Virus record (IMG/VR): IMGVR_UViG_3300024252_000004
Span: 62,001 to 126,000 of that record
Length of the DNA stretch: 64,000 bases
Strand: one strand, 5' to 3'
DNA from: a virus
Shown here: positions 24,415 to 32,907 of the stretch, in pieces
Layout: every line of letters begins with the position of its first letter
Numbering within the stretch: the stretch's first letter is position 1
The notes under the pieces: generated by a model
What the model saw: the letters and a program-made list of their open reading frames with translations, nothing else
The model's database searches: none
Told to the model about the DNA's origin: nothing
Made by a program: the position numbers and the translations under genes

Positions 24415-25935
24415 ATGGGGTTAACTTTAAGCTCATACCAAAAGGCAATTATTGATGCCGTAAAGAATACTGATGATTGTCTTTCTATTCAGGCAGTAGC
24501 GGGATCTGGAAAGACCTATACTTTGTTAGAATGCATGAAGCATATTAATACATATAATGCTATCTTCATTGCATTCAATAAATCAATTGCGGACGAGCTT
24601 GCATCCAAGGTCCCAGCAAATTTTGCAGCAAGAACATTTCACTCAATTTGCTTTGAAGCATGGAGAAACTTCTGCGACGACAGAAGATTAAAAGTTGACG
24701 AAGACAAAGTCTGGTCAATCATTTGGAAACTCTTTGAAGAGGACGATGTAAAAACTTACGGGTATTTCATAAAGCAATTGGTCGGTCTTGCTAAGAATAT
24801 GGGGATTGGTACCGACTTGCTTCCTGATACATTAGATGCCTGGAACGAACTTGTTGACCGCCATGATCTCAGAATCCCCTCGGCAAGAGGCGATCAAACT
24901 GTTGGAATCCTATACGCACGGAAGGTGTTGGTAGAATCTTCAAAAGCACGATATGTAATCGATTTTGATGATATGCTATACCTTCCTTTGCTTTATGGGG
25001 CAACATTCAGAAGATTTGATATCATATTTATTGATGAGGCACAGGATTTGTCATCCATTCAACATGCCCTCCTTGAGTCTATGTTAAATGCAGATGGAAG
25101 ACTCATTGCTGTTGGTGATGAGCATCAGGCTATCTATGGATTTCGCGGTGCAGACTCCGAATCAATGGGAAAACTGGCAGATGATTTTGACTGTGTTAAA
25201 TTTCCTCTCAGCGTTACATATAGATGTGATAAAGCGATTGTAGAACACGCAAAGCAATGGGTCCCTCATATTGAGCCAAGGAAGTACGCTGGTGATGGCA
25301 TCGTAGAAGAGCTTGCAGAGTTCTCAGTTAATACTTTTGACGATGGCGACGTTGTCATCTGTAGAAACTCGGCACCATTAATCTCATTGGCATATGGGTT
25401 CATTAGGAGGGGGCGCAGGGTTAAGATGCTAGGGAGAGATATTGGCGAAGGGCTAATTCTCCTTATCGATAAGATGAGGACCGAGGACATTGATGAGCTT
25501 GAAGTTAAGCTTGAGAAATGGTATACGAGAGAAATGGAGAAGGCTCGTAAGAGAAGCAATGAGTCTCTTATGATTTCTGTTGAAGACAAGTATCAGTGTA
25601 TCAATATTTTCATTCAAAATTTAGATGAGGACTACAGGACAGTGGATGATCTTTGCTACGAGATTGCAAGGATCTTTAAGGAAACCGACGAGTCCATGTT
25701 AACCTTATGCACAGGTCACAAATCAAAGGGCCTTGAGTGGGAACATGTTTTCTGGCTTGAGAGGGGATTGATACCTTCTGCGTATGCTACCAAGGAGTGG
25801 ATGCTGCGCCAAGAGGATAATTTGGCATACGTCATCACGACGAGAGCCAAGCATCATTTGTCTTTCATTAGTCAGTCAGGATGGGTTCATGGCGAAAAAT
25901 ATATAGAAGAGAAAGATACTAATAATGAAGAATGA
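24415..25935 (+). CDS. UvrD/Rep-like SF1A DNA helicase
   Basis: A 506-residue superfamily 1 helicase. Motif I AVAGSGKT (27-34), Ia IAFNKSIADEL, TFHSICFEAW, motif II FIDEAQD (205-211), motif III VGDEHQAIYGFRGAD, motif IV region LSVTYRCDKAIVEHA, and the C-terminal TGHKSKGLEWEHVF (motif V) and AYVITTRAKHHL (motif VI). The order and the FRG-A-D wording are those of UvrD/PcrA/Rep 3'-5' helicases. At 506 residues it is shorter than cellular UvrD (about 720), lacking parts of the 1B/2B domains. It probably acts in replication or recombination of phage DNA. Confidence 0.9.
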   Translation: MGLTLSSYQKAIIDAVKNTDDCLSIQAVAGSGKTYTLLECMKHINTYNAIFIAFNKSIADELASKVPANFAARTFHSICFEAWRNFCDDRRLKVDEDKVWSIIWKLFEEDDVKTYGYFIKQLVGLAKNMGIGTDLLPDTLDAWNELVDRHDLRIPSARGDQTVGILYARKVLVESSKARYVIDFDDMLYLPLLYGATFRRFDIIFIDEAQDLSSIQHALLESMLNADGRLIAVGDEHQAIYGFRGADSESMGKLADDFDCVKFPLSVTYRCDKAIVEHAKQWVPHIEPRKYAGDGIVEELAEFSVNTFDDGDVVICRNSAPLISLAYGFIRRGRRVKMLGRDIGEGLILLIDKMRTEDIDELEVKLEKWYTREMEKARKRSNESLMISVEDKYQCINIFIQNLDEDYRTVDDLCYEIARIFKETDESMLTLCTGHKSKGLEWEHVFWLERGLIPSAYATKEWMLRQEDNLAYVITTRAKHHLSFISQSGWVHGEKYIEEKDTNNEE

Positions 25936-25955
25936 TTTGAATATCTGGAGTTATC

Positions 25956-27530
25956 ATGATGAGTCAGTTATCCTCATTAATATCATTATTATCAAAACTT
26001 GGATTTAATAGCGAGTCTGATTATATCCGAAAGTTTTCTATAGACTATAGCCAAGTCAAAGAGAGGCTTTATTCTAAAAAATTTGAAAAAGCTATTAAGA
26101 AGTATTTTTTTGGAAATGATTTAAGAGTTATACCGGAAGACTTTTGGGATGAGAGTTCTCAAGAGTATTCTGATTTTATGAAAATTTATCAAGATATAGC
26201 AGGAGCTTTAGAGTGGGCAATACCTTCTGATATAACTGAGCAGGACAGGGCCCATGCTCTCAATTGGGTTATTACGGTTTTTGTTAGAGACCCAGACAAA
26301 CATAATCCCCAGATACTTGGAACAAGCATTTTAAGCGAAGTAAGAAGTTCTTTGGAAACTTTTTTTCAGATAAAAGAGCAAGGTTTTGAGGGAATACTTC
26401 AAGAGCCTGATATCTATCAGTACCAGGATTATATAAGTTTTGTTCGTGCCGTCGAAAATGTCTCATACACATATAAAAAGCTTCTTGAAGAAAGGATTTC
26501 GACAAAGGATGTTGCCGGCGGAATGAATAAGATTTTTGAAGATGAAGAATATGAGGTTTACATTCCGACGAATAAAGCAGCAGCATGTCACTTAGGAAAA
26601 GGGACGGAGTGGTGTACGGCGGCTCCTGGCTTGAGCTATTACGAAGATTATCATAGTCCTGATGACCCACTGATTATCTTCATGCATAAAGCTGACGAAA
26701 AGCAGAGGGTTCAGTTTAGCTTTGGTTCTAAACAGTTTATGGATGTAAATGATGAAGATATTCCTTACCAGCTATTAACGAAACTAACCAGCAAGCTTCT
26801 CAATGGAGAAACTGTACCTGATAATGTAAAGAAGCTTGCAAAAGAATATGATGACAGCCACCTTAAGACATCTCCAGAAAATCTTCAATTAAATTCGGAT
26901 GATGTAAGCAAAGGATTTGGTGATTCCGAATCAGCTCATGTTATGTCCGAGAATCTGCATCTTTATTACGAAGAAAGAGAGGATGACCCTTATGATTTAA
27001 GGGGCAAAGCATTTACGGAGGGGGTAAAGAAAAGGTTTGATAGTTTTCAACATGATACGGATAAGGATAGGTTTTTCCGAAATATTATACAAATAGTAAA
27101 TGAAAATATTTACAAAGGGGTTACGAAATCATGGGCCTCTCGCAAAGTATTGGGCGCCTTTATTCATGAGGCAGATTCCGATATAGATTTCACGATTTCT
27201 CAATATACAAATGACTCAGACATAGTCGAAACCTTAGTCGAAAGATATAAATCCGACGCCCTCTCTGAATCGGGGTATTTGGGGGATATATATTCTGAGC
27301 TTGTACATAGAAATACCTCTTGGTCACGAAAGCCTAGGATTCTGATGAAAATATTTGAAAATATTTTAAAAAGTAATGTTAAATGGCAAGGTGCGTGGAG
27401 CTTCATGTCAAGAGCTATTAAGAAAATAAGCAAAGATTATGTACAGAAGCATATTGAAAAGTTCAAGGCAGATCCTGATGTGAATCCTGAAAATCTCAAT
27501 ATTGCCATTGAAGGCATACAACTTTTGTAA
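25956..27530 (+). CDS. Phage protein with WCTA motif
   Basis: The 524-residue protein carries ACHLGKGTEWCTAAPG (210-225), followed by DPLIIFMHK and RVQFSFGSKQFMDVNDED (251-268). This block is the core of a family seen widely in phage genomes, in which a 'TxWCTA' turn precedes a 'QFMD' strand; I know of no established function. The N-terminus SLISLLSKLGFNSESDYI is a variant of the KEAE-type helix shared by several proteins here. The C-terminal 220 residues are helical, with repeated short units ending in FRNIIQIVNEN, RPRILMKIF and similar. A ribosome site TGGAG precedes the double ATG. Confidence 0.7.
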   Translation: MMSQLSSLISLLSKLGFNSESDYIRKFSIDYSQVKERLYSKKFEKAIKKYFFGNDLRVIPEDFWDESSQEYSDFMKIYQDIAGALEWAIPSDITEQDRAHALNWVITVFVRDPDKHNPQILGTSILSEVRSSLETFFQIKEQGFEGILQEPDIYQYQDYISFVRAVENVSYTYKKLLEERISTKDVAGGMNKIFEDEEYEVYIPTNKAAACHLGKGTEWCTAAPGLSYYEDYHSPDDPLIIFMHKADEKQRVQFSFGSKQFMDVNDEDIPYQLLTKLTSKLLNGETVPDNVKKLAKEYDDSHLKTSPENLQLNSDDVSKGFGDSESAHVMSENLHLYYEEREDDPYDLRGKAFTEGVKKRFDSFQHDTDKDRFFRNIIQIVNENIYKGVTKSWASRKVLGAFIHEADSDIDFTISQYTNDSDIVETLVERYKSDALSESGYLGDIYSELVHRNTSWSRKPRILMKIFENILKSNVKWQGAWSFMSRAIKKISKDYVQKHIEKFKADPDVNPENLNIAIEGIQLL

Positions 27531-27611
27531 TCGAAAACATATTAAAATAATGAATTAGATGAGAGTTATTGTGCCGATAATGCATATGCTCAAGATGAAA
27601 TGTGAGGCTGT

Positions 27612-28508
27612 ATGGAAAAGATGAAAGTAATATGGGAGATGGAGACGGGTGATCCTGATGATTACCTAACTCTTTTGTTTTTAATTGGTCACCCGAAGGT
27701 TGATCTCATAGGTGTGAATGTAAATCCAGGTAGTTGGGATCAAGTGTCAGTAGTTAAGCAGGCATTTAAAAAGTTCGGAGTGCAGAACGTACCGGTCGGA
27801 GCCCATCTTGATGAGGATGATACGACAAGCAGAGTGTCTGGTTGGCATTACAAAACAGTAGATTTAGATAGGACGAGAGTAGCCCCAGACATGAATGGTG
27901 CTGAGCTATTAGATTCCTTGTATGCCGAAGACGTAACATTGATTACGGGAAGCCCGCTCAAGAACGTGGGCAAATTTTTGCGGGAGTTTGCGCCAAGAAA
28001 ACTTGGCAGAATAATCGTGCAGGGTGGTTTCGCAGGAGAAGGAGTAGTTCCTTCTGCTCTCCAGCTTGAGAAGTTTTCGGGCAAAACGCATGTGCCCACT
28101 TATAATTTGAATGGCGATCCGAAATCGGCTTTGCTGGTTGTTGACTCTCCATATTTTTCAGAGAAGAAATTCGTATCTAAGAATGTATGTCATGGTGTAT
28201 ACTTTGATGACGAGATTAAGCGGTCTATGTATTCCAAGTTACACAAGATTAACAAGGGACATGGTCGCGAGAACCTCCTACTTCGCAGGTATCTTAACAC
28301 GTTTGTATATAACTGCCGAGATGGCAAAAAGCTTCACGATCCATTGGCGGCAGCATGTGCAATTGATACATCGGTTGGCACATGGGCTAAGGTTGATTTG
28401 TATAGACGAAAAGGACAGTGGGGAGCTATTTTGAATCCTGAGTCCAAACTTGAGATTATCATAGATTATGATAGGCCGAGATTTATTGAGGTTTTAAACG
28501 GAGGATGA
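27612..28508 (+). CDS. Nucleoside hydrolase (inosine-uridine type)
   Basis: A 298-residue protein of the nucleoside N-ribohydrolase fold. The N-terminal calcium-site motif reads METGDPDDYLTLL (10-22) where the family usually has D-T-D-x-G-x-D-D; the first Asp is replaced by Glu. VPVGAHLD fits the G-x-x-x-P-x-G segment. LNGDPKSAL and the C-terminal KLHDPLAAACAID, with the metal-binding histidine-aspartate pair, complete the fold. It would cleave nucleosides to base and ribose, perhaps recycling host RNA products. The 81-base gap before it has no recognised feature other than a GAGG ribosome site. Confidence 0.8.
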   Translation: MEKMKVIWEMETGDPDDYLTLLFLIGHPKVDLIGVNVNPGSWDQVSVVKQAFKKFGVQNVPVGAHLDEDDTTSRVSGWHYKTVDLDRTRVAPDMNGAELLDSLYAEDVTLITGSPLKNVGKFLREFAPRKLGRIIVQGGFAGEGVVPSALQLEKFSGKTHVPTYNLNGDPKSALLVVDSPYFSEKKFVSKNVCHGVYFDDEIKRSMYSKLHKINKGHGRENLLLRRYLNTFVYNCRDGKKLHDPLAAACAIDTSVGTWAKVDLYRRKGQWGAILNPESKLEIIIDYDRPRFIEVLNGG

Positions 28509-28828
28509 TTAGGGTGCAAGAATTTTGTCATTTTTTTTCCGAAGATATCGGAGTAAGTTTATCTCAGAAATATGAGGCGGAACACATTTGTTCCCCATAC
28601 TATGGGAGTTCGTGTGGGGAAGCTGTAGTTTATAAGCTGAAAGATGTGGAGTACCCAAGAGTTACTCCGAAGTTTGAGTTTCAAACAAAGCCTGAAGTTG
28701 AAGAGCTTAGAAGTATGGCTACAGATTTCTATAAAAAAATTGGAGCTTATCCCTTTTTATTTGTTCTTATATCAAGTGACGAACCTAATCCAAGATATGC
28801 CATAATTATGACTGGAGGTGGCACATGA
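28505..28828 (+). CDS. Hypothetical protein
   Basis: A 107-residue protein beginning MIRVQEFCHFFSEDIG, with EHICSPYYGSSCGEAVVY and a final strand FLFVLISSDEPNPRYAIIMTGGG. No family recognised. It overlaps the nucleoside hydrolase gene by four bases, so it is probably translated with it. Confidence 0.5.
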   Translation: MIRVQEFCHFFSEDIGVSLSQKYEAEHICSPYYGSSCGEAVVYKLKDVEYPRVTPKFEFQTKPEVEELRSMATDFYKKIGAYPFLFVLISSDEPNPRYAIIMTGGGT

Positions 28829-28874
28829 AGCAAGGTGACAAAGTTATTTTCAAGATGAAAAATAGAGGGGAAAG

Positions 28875-29534
28875 ATGGAAATTGAAAGAGTGCCAATTAG
28901 AGTTATCGGAGCAAGAGATCCAAGGGAAAAAAAGGCTATCAACACGACCTCATCCTGCAAAGGTATAGGGCGTAGCTTCAGTCCGTTTATTCTTGGGCCA
29001 GTGAGCCTATATCCTGGGGCAGTTGCAGCTCAGGCATTAAACGTGGAGAATGCTTGGCAGTTCTCTAAGGTGTATAAATGTCATACAGATGACAATGGAG
29101 ATCCAACAGATGAATATTTTGAGTGGGCTAAAAAGGGCTGGCGTGACACTCGCGCTCATCGTTACCCTATGGGAAAAGGAGCCATCCCAGAATACTCGTG
29201 GTGGAACGGAAAGAAGCTTGGATACATTGAGGCCAGAAAGCGGATATATTTCCCCCTATATGCCGCAGCGGTAATAAGAACAAAAGCTTTCAACCTTCTA
29301 AAGGAAGGCTACAATGCTGGAAGACAGATTACCTTATGGGATTATGATGGTTACAACCATCTTGCCCTGGATATGACACTGAAAGATGTTATTAATAATC
29401 CGAGTAGACCTATGGGGCACGCCTTTGTGTTGGCGGCCTTAATTCAAGATGAATTCAAGAGGGTCTCTGATGGACAAACGAATAGCGAGCCTGTACAAAG
29501 CATTGAAGAAGATAGGTTTCAAGAAAGAAGCTGA
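28875..29534 (+). CDS. Conserved phage-type hypothetical protein
   Basis: A 219-residue protein with a well-structured look: LYPGAVAAQALNVENAWQFS (52-71 or so), RHRYPMGKG-like HRYPMGKGAIPEYSWW, LGYIEARKRIYFPLYA, LWDYDGYNHL and RPMGHAFVLAAL. I have the impression of a family recurring in phage genomes and of faint similarity to NADAR-type ADP-ribose glycosidases (the 'ExxxQxxK'-like AWQFSKVYK), but cannot confirm either. GGGGAAAG lies before the ATG. It overlaps the ART-like gene by 65 bases. Confidence 0.6.
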   Translation: MEIERVPIRVIGARDPREKKAINTTSSCKGIGRSFSPFILGPVSLYPGAVAAQALNVENAWQFSKVYKCHTDDNGDPTDEYFEWAKKGWRDTRAHRYPMGKGAIPEYSWWNGKKLGYIEARKRIYFPLYAAAVIRTKAFNLLKEGYNAGRQITLWDYDGYNHLALDMTLKDVINNPSRPMGHAFVLAALIQDEFKRVSDGQTNSEPVQSIEEDRFQERS

Positions 29535-30285
29535 GCAGATTTTAAAGCTTAGCGAAGAAGATGACATCTTCACGATCTCCCCTGAGATGAAAAGATTAAG
29601 GGATTCTGGTAGATATGAGATAACCCGAGAAGATGATGACGATATAGAATCTTATAGGGTTTCTCCATCAGGTGTCTCTGGTTGGCCTGAGCAGTTTCAA
29701 TACATGAGACATCCGGACTCAGGCGAGATGATCCCGAGGCGCTCTTTTCGATACAACTCTGATATGTCCGAGGTATACGAAGAGGAAGACGAATTTGGTA
29801 TAACTTCAAGGACAAGGCTTAAGGACGGTTGGATCGAGAAGCTGCCCGAAGAAGGACCATTAATGTATAGGGGCATGTCTTATGAGGAATGGATGTTCAT
29901 TCAGGAGACAGGCAGGATAGAATCTCTTGGCGATTATAACCTTGGCGATGAGCAGATAGGATTGACTTATTTTTCAACGGAGCCAGACTCAGCAGCTCAT
30001 TATGCTCATGGGTTTGCACCATCCGAATACAAGGCAACGCCGGATAAACCAGCCTACGTCATTGGTGTACCAAGGCAAGAAGGTGAGCCCGTCGCAGGAG
30101 TGGGTGAACATGAGGTTGGAGTTCGTGGCCCCGTAGATGCATCCTTAATTGAAGAGGTATGGATTGGTATGCCATATTTTGCTACCACCAATGGAAGGGT
30201 AGACGTAATTGACGATTATCGAGGAAGACGATCCGGTTCTCGTTATCTACCATCAGTAAGCGTAGCATGGAAGAGGGTCAAATAA
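29470..30285 (+). CDS. Putative ADP-ribosyltransferase-like protein
   Basis: A 271-residue protein. Residues 131-135 (LMYRG) supply the ART arginine, TYFSTEPDSAAHYAHGF (166-182) matches the S-T-S strand followed by the 'A..YA..F' helix of ART toxins, and E213-H-E215 (VGEHEVGV) would be the E-x-E catalytic loop. Phage ARTs modify host proteins such as RNA polymerase. The N-terminal 25 residues (SLYKALKKIGFKKEAEQIL) are the KEAE-type helix shared with other proteins here. I chose ATG 29470, preceded by AGAGGG, rather than the ATG at 29449. The fold assignment is tentative. Confidence 0.5.
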   Translation: MDKRIASLYKALKKIGFKKEAEQILKLSEEDDIFTISPEMKRLRDSGRYEITREDDDDIESYRVSPSGVSGWPEQFQYMRHPDSGEMIPRRSFRYNSDMSEVYEEEDEFGITSRTRLKDGWIEKLPEEGPLMYRGMSYEEWMFIQETGRIESLGDYNLGDEQIGLTYFSTEPDSAAHYAHGFAPSEYKATPDKPAYVIGVPRQEGEPVAGVGEHEVGVRGPVDASLIEEVWIGMPYFATTNGRVDVIDDYRGRRSGSRYLPSVSVAWKRVK

Positions 30286-30303
30286 CCTGATAATGGAAGG
30301 CAG

Positions 30304-31260
30304 ATGGAAGTTACATTTTTGACATTTAATTACGGCACAGCGGGACGATACGTAAACGGTCCCGGCATGTGTTTACATAATTTAGTAACCTACCTTAGAG
30401 ACTCAGCTTACACAGTTAATGTCTTTTCTGTTTTAGACTCTCCTTACGAAGGAGTTGCAGGGGTATCATCTATAAATAGAGTTAAGAAAGCAATTGATAG
30501 GTCAGACATCGTCCATCATTGGAGCGGACTCAATAAGAGTTTTTCATCTCTTTGTGCATACGCAAAGAAAAAGAATAAAGCGGTGCTTATCGGCCCCAAC
30601 CTTATAGACACTGTTGATTTTAAAAATGAGCAAGAGTACTTATCCAGAACCAAATATGATAAAATCTTGGTACCTAATTATAGACTGAAATACAAAGTTG
30701 CAAAAGAGCATGGCATCCCTTTGAATAAAATAGAAAAGTTCGTTGTGGGTCCAGATGCTGAATTATGGAAACCAGTTCTGGATGAAGAAAGGGAAGAATT
30801 CATACTATGGAAAGGTAACGGAAAGCAGTATGTTAAAGATGTGAAGTTCGGAATTGAGATAGCTAAAAGGTTAAAGGGAAAATATAAGTTTGAGTTTATG
30901 GGGCATCCAAAGCCTTATGTTTATGAGGCTCACATTGAAAAGGCCAAAAAAGCTAAGCTCTTCATATGCACTTCACTAAGTGAAACGATGGGTCTTGCTC
31001 TGTGGGAACAACATATGGCTGGAGTCCCATCTGTTGTTCATCCAAAGATATATATGCCTGGAATCAATTATACAACAGGCATCATAACTAATAGAACCAT
31101 TGAGGACTATGTGCAGGCTATTGATGAGATTATGTCAGATGATGTTCTGCATAAAAAGTTATCTTATGGAGCAAGTCGGCTCGCACACAAGGCATTCTCC
31201 GATGTGGAAATTGTACAGGAATATAACATAATTATGTATGGAGTTATAAATGCAAGTTAG
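30304..31260 (+). CDS. GT-B glycosyltransferase (family 4)
   Basis: The 318-residue protein has the GT4 layout: an N-terminal glycine-rich acceptor loop (GTAGRYVNGPGMCLHNL), DIVHHWSG, VVGPDAELWKP at the hinge, FILWKGNGKQYVKDVKFGIEIAKRLKGKY starting the donor domain in several parts, and SLSETMGLALWEQHMAGVPSVV as the E-x7-E donor motif. GGAAGG precedes the ATG. With the next two genes it forms a second glycan block separated from the main cluster by about 8.5 kb. Confidence 0.85.
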   Translation: MEVTFLTFNYGTAGRYVNGPGMCLHNLVTYLRDSAYTVNVFSVLDSPYEGVAGVSSINRVKKAIDRSDIVHHWSGLNKSFSSLCAYAKKKNKAVLIGPNLIDTVDFKNEQEYLSRTKYDKILVPNYRLKYKVAKEHGIPLNKIEKFVVGPDAELWKPVLDEEREEFILWKGNGKQYVKDVKFGIEIAKRLKGKYKFEFMGHPKPYVYEAHIEKAKKAKLFICTSLSETMGLALWEQHMAGVPSVVHPKIYMPGINYTTGIITNRTIEDYVQAIDEIMSDDVLHKKLSYGASRLAHKAFSDVEIVQEYNIIMYGVINAS

Positions 31261-31912
31261 CGTAATCATTCCATTTAAAGATCCGAGTCCTAATCAGCTT
31301 CATAAAGCAATTCGTTCAGTAAGAAGCCAAACTCTTAAGGCTCATGAGATTATTCTGATTGACGATGGCTCAACGAAGATCGACTATACTTTTGGTAGAG
31401 ATATGAAACTGGTCAAGCTTGATGAGAATATGGGCCCTTCTGCTGCGAGAAATGCTGGAATAAAAAAATCTACAGGGCAGCTAATTAGCTTTCTTGACGC
31501 CGATGACTTTTGGCTGCCCAAGAAGCTTGAGCTTTCCGTCAAAGAATTCGAAAAGAGTCCCGACATTGGAATGACCTGTGGCAACTACAGATGGATGATA
31601 AATAACAAATTGTCCGGTCGTTTGTTCTATCGGACCGCACCAAGGATCACCTTTGAGACTTTAAAGAAGATTAACTATGTCGCCTCAGGTTCGGTAACTG
31701 TACGCAGAGATGTGCTTGATGACGTAGGAATGTTTAATGAGAAGTATTGGGTAGGGGAGGACTACGAACTGTGGTTAAGAATTGCAAGAAAATATCCTGT
31801 CAAATTCATCAACAAAGAACTCTATACCTACAGGAGAAATGACGGAGCAGAATCTCTATCTGTGAGAAAAGATATAGGCGACAAGGTTTTCAACATAAAG
31901 GATTTTAAATGA
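31250..31912 (+). CDS. GT2 family glycosyltransferase
   Basis: A 220-residue GT-A enzyme with the classic GT2 features: VSVIIPFKDP at the N-terminus, IRSVRSQTLKAHEIILIDDGS, GPSAARNAGIKKSTGQLISFLDADDFW (the D-A-D-D metal-binding motif) and later WVGEDYELWLRIA, the acceptor-side E-D motif. It overlaps the preceding transferase by 11 bases and the next by four. It adds a sugar to the glycan; linkage unknown. Confidence 0.92.
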   Translation: MQVSVIIPFKDPSPNQLHKAIRSVRSQTLKAHEIILIDDGSTKIDYTFGRDMKLVKLDENMGPSAARNAGIKKSTGQLISFLDADDFWLPKKLELSVKEFEKSPDIGMTCGNYRWMINNKLSGRLFYRTAPRITFETLKKINYVASGSVTVRRDVLDDVGMFNEKYWVGEDYELWLRIARKYPVKFINKELYTYRRNDGAESLSVRKDIGDKVFNIKDFK

Positions 31913-32907
31913 GACGATACCTTATCAAGACCTACTGCTACGAATCCGGACTTTTCTATTTGTCTAAAAATCTTGGAGATAAGCTACTGTCCGAAGGGCA
32001 CGTTGTAGTCTACGCTCCTAAGGCTAAGTATATTTTGGATGGAAGAGTCTATAGGAGAGTTTATCCCAGCCAGAAGAACCCAGATGAGTTTAAGCGCGAT
32101 ATCATCCTGCCATTCACGGCAAAGCGTCCTGTTAGCTACCTGATGCACAACGCAATCATTAAATATAAGATTGATACAGTCATTTCTTTTGAGACTCTTA
32201 TGGAGAAAGGGCAATGGGTGGCAAAGATTAAAGCACGAGACAAGGTTAAGATGATTGATGTTCCGATGGTTGAATGGGTAACTCCTTCATATGTCAAGAA
32301 CGGGTCTTACGATGTGTTCGATGAGATTTGGTGCCTAACTGATTTAACTAAGCAGGTATTTGACATGCCCAAAGCCAAACGGGTAAACTTTGACCTTGTA
32401 GACCGGAGCATTTTTTATCCGCCGGAATCCAAGCAGAACGATATAGTCACATTCTATCATGCAGGAAGTCTGAATCCAGACCATAGCACAAAGAATACGG
32501 ACTTGGTTGTGGCTGCTTTTAACAGGTTTCTTAGGGTAAATAATCCCAAGGCAAAGCTTATATTCACTGGCTCAACAGAGCGTATTGCTATTGATAACCA
32601 TACTAATATTTTACATATAGATAGGGTACTTAATAGGAACGAAATCGGTAAAATATATAGAGAAGCTGATGTCGTATTGGCACCTTCTCAAAAGGAGGGG
32701 CTGGGTTTGAGTTTATATGAGGCCCAAGCTTGCGGTTGCAAAATCATTACCACAGATGCTGCACCGATGAACGAAGTTGAAGCAGACTACCTATGCAGAG
32801 TAGATAAGCTAAAAAGGGACAGGGGATTTATCCCATTGGCCTTTGTTAACGAAGACGAAATATATAATCAAATCAAACAAGCGTATGAGGATATCATCAA
32901 TGGCTAA
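31909..32907 (+). CDS. GT-B glycosyltransferase (family 4)
   Basis: A 332-residue GT4-type protein: CYESGLFYLSKNLGDKLLSEGH as N-terminal acceptor domain start, a DEIWCLTD strand, FYHAGSLN at the start of the donor domain, LIFTGSTE, and LAPSQKEGLGLSLYEAQACGCKIIT as the E-x7-E donor motif. It overlaps the GT2 gene by four bases and the FtsZ-like gene by eight, so the transferases and the GTPase are likely on one transcript. Confidence 0.87.
   Translation: MRRYLIKTYCYESGLFYLSKNLGDKLLSEGHVVVYAPKAKYILDGRVYRRVYPSQKNPDEFKRDIILPFTAKRPVSYLMHNAIIKYKIDTVISFETLMEKGQWVAKIKARDKVKMIDVPMVEWVTPSYVKNGSYDVFDEIWCLTDLTKQVFDMPKAKRVNFDLVDRSIFYPPESKQNDIVTFYHAGSLNPDHSTKNTDLVVAAFNRFLRVNNPKAKLIFTGSTERIAIDNHTNILHIDRVLNRNEIGKIYREADVVLAPSQKEGLGLSLYEAQACGCKIITTDAAPMNEVEADYLCRVDKLKRDRGFIPLAFVNEDEIYNQIKQAYEDIING

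Noticed and set aside
28825-28968. 47-codon frame (MKQGDKVIFKMKNRG...) before the 28875 gene
   Set aside because: Most of it overlaps the better-supported 219-residue gene in another frame, and only the first 15 codons look protein-like.
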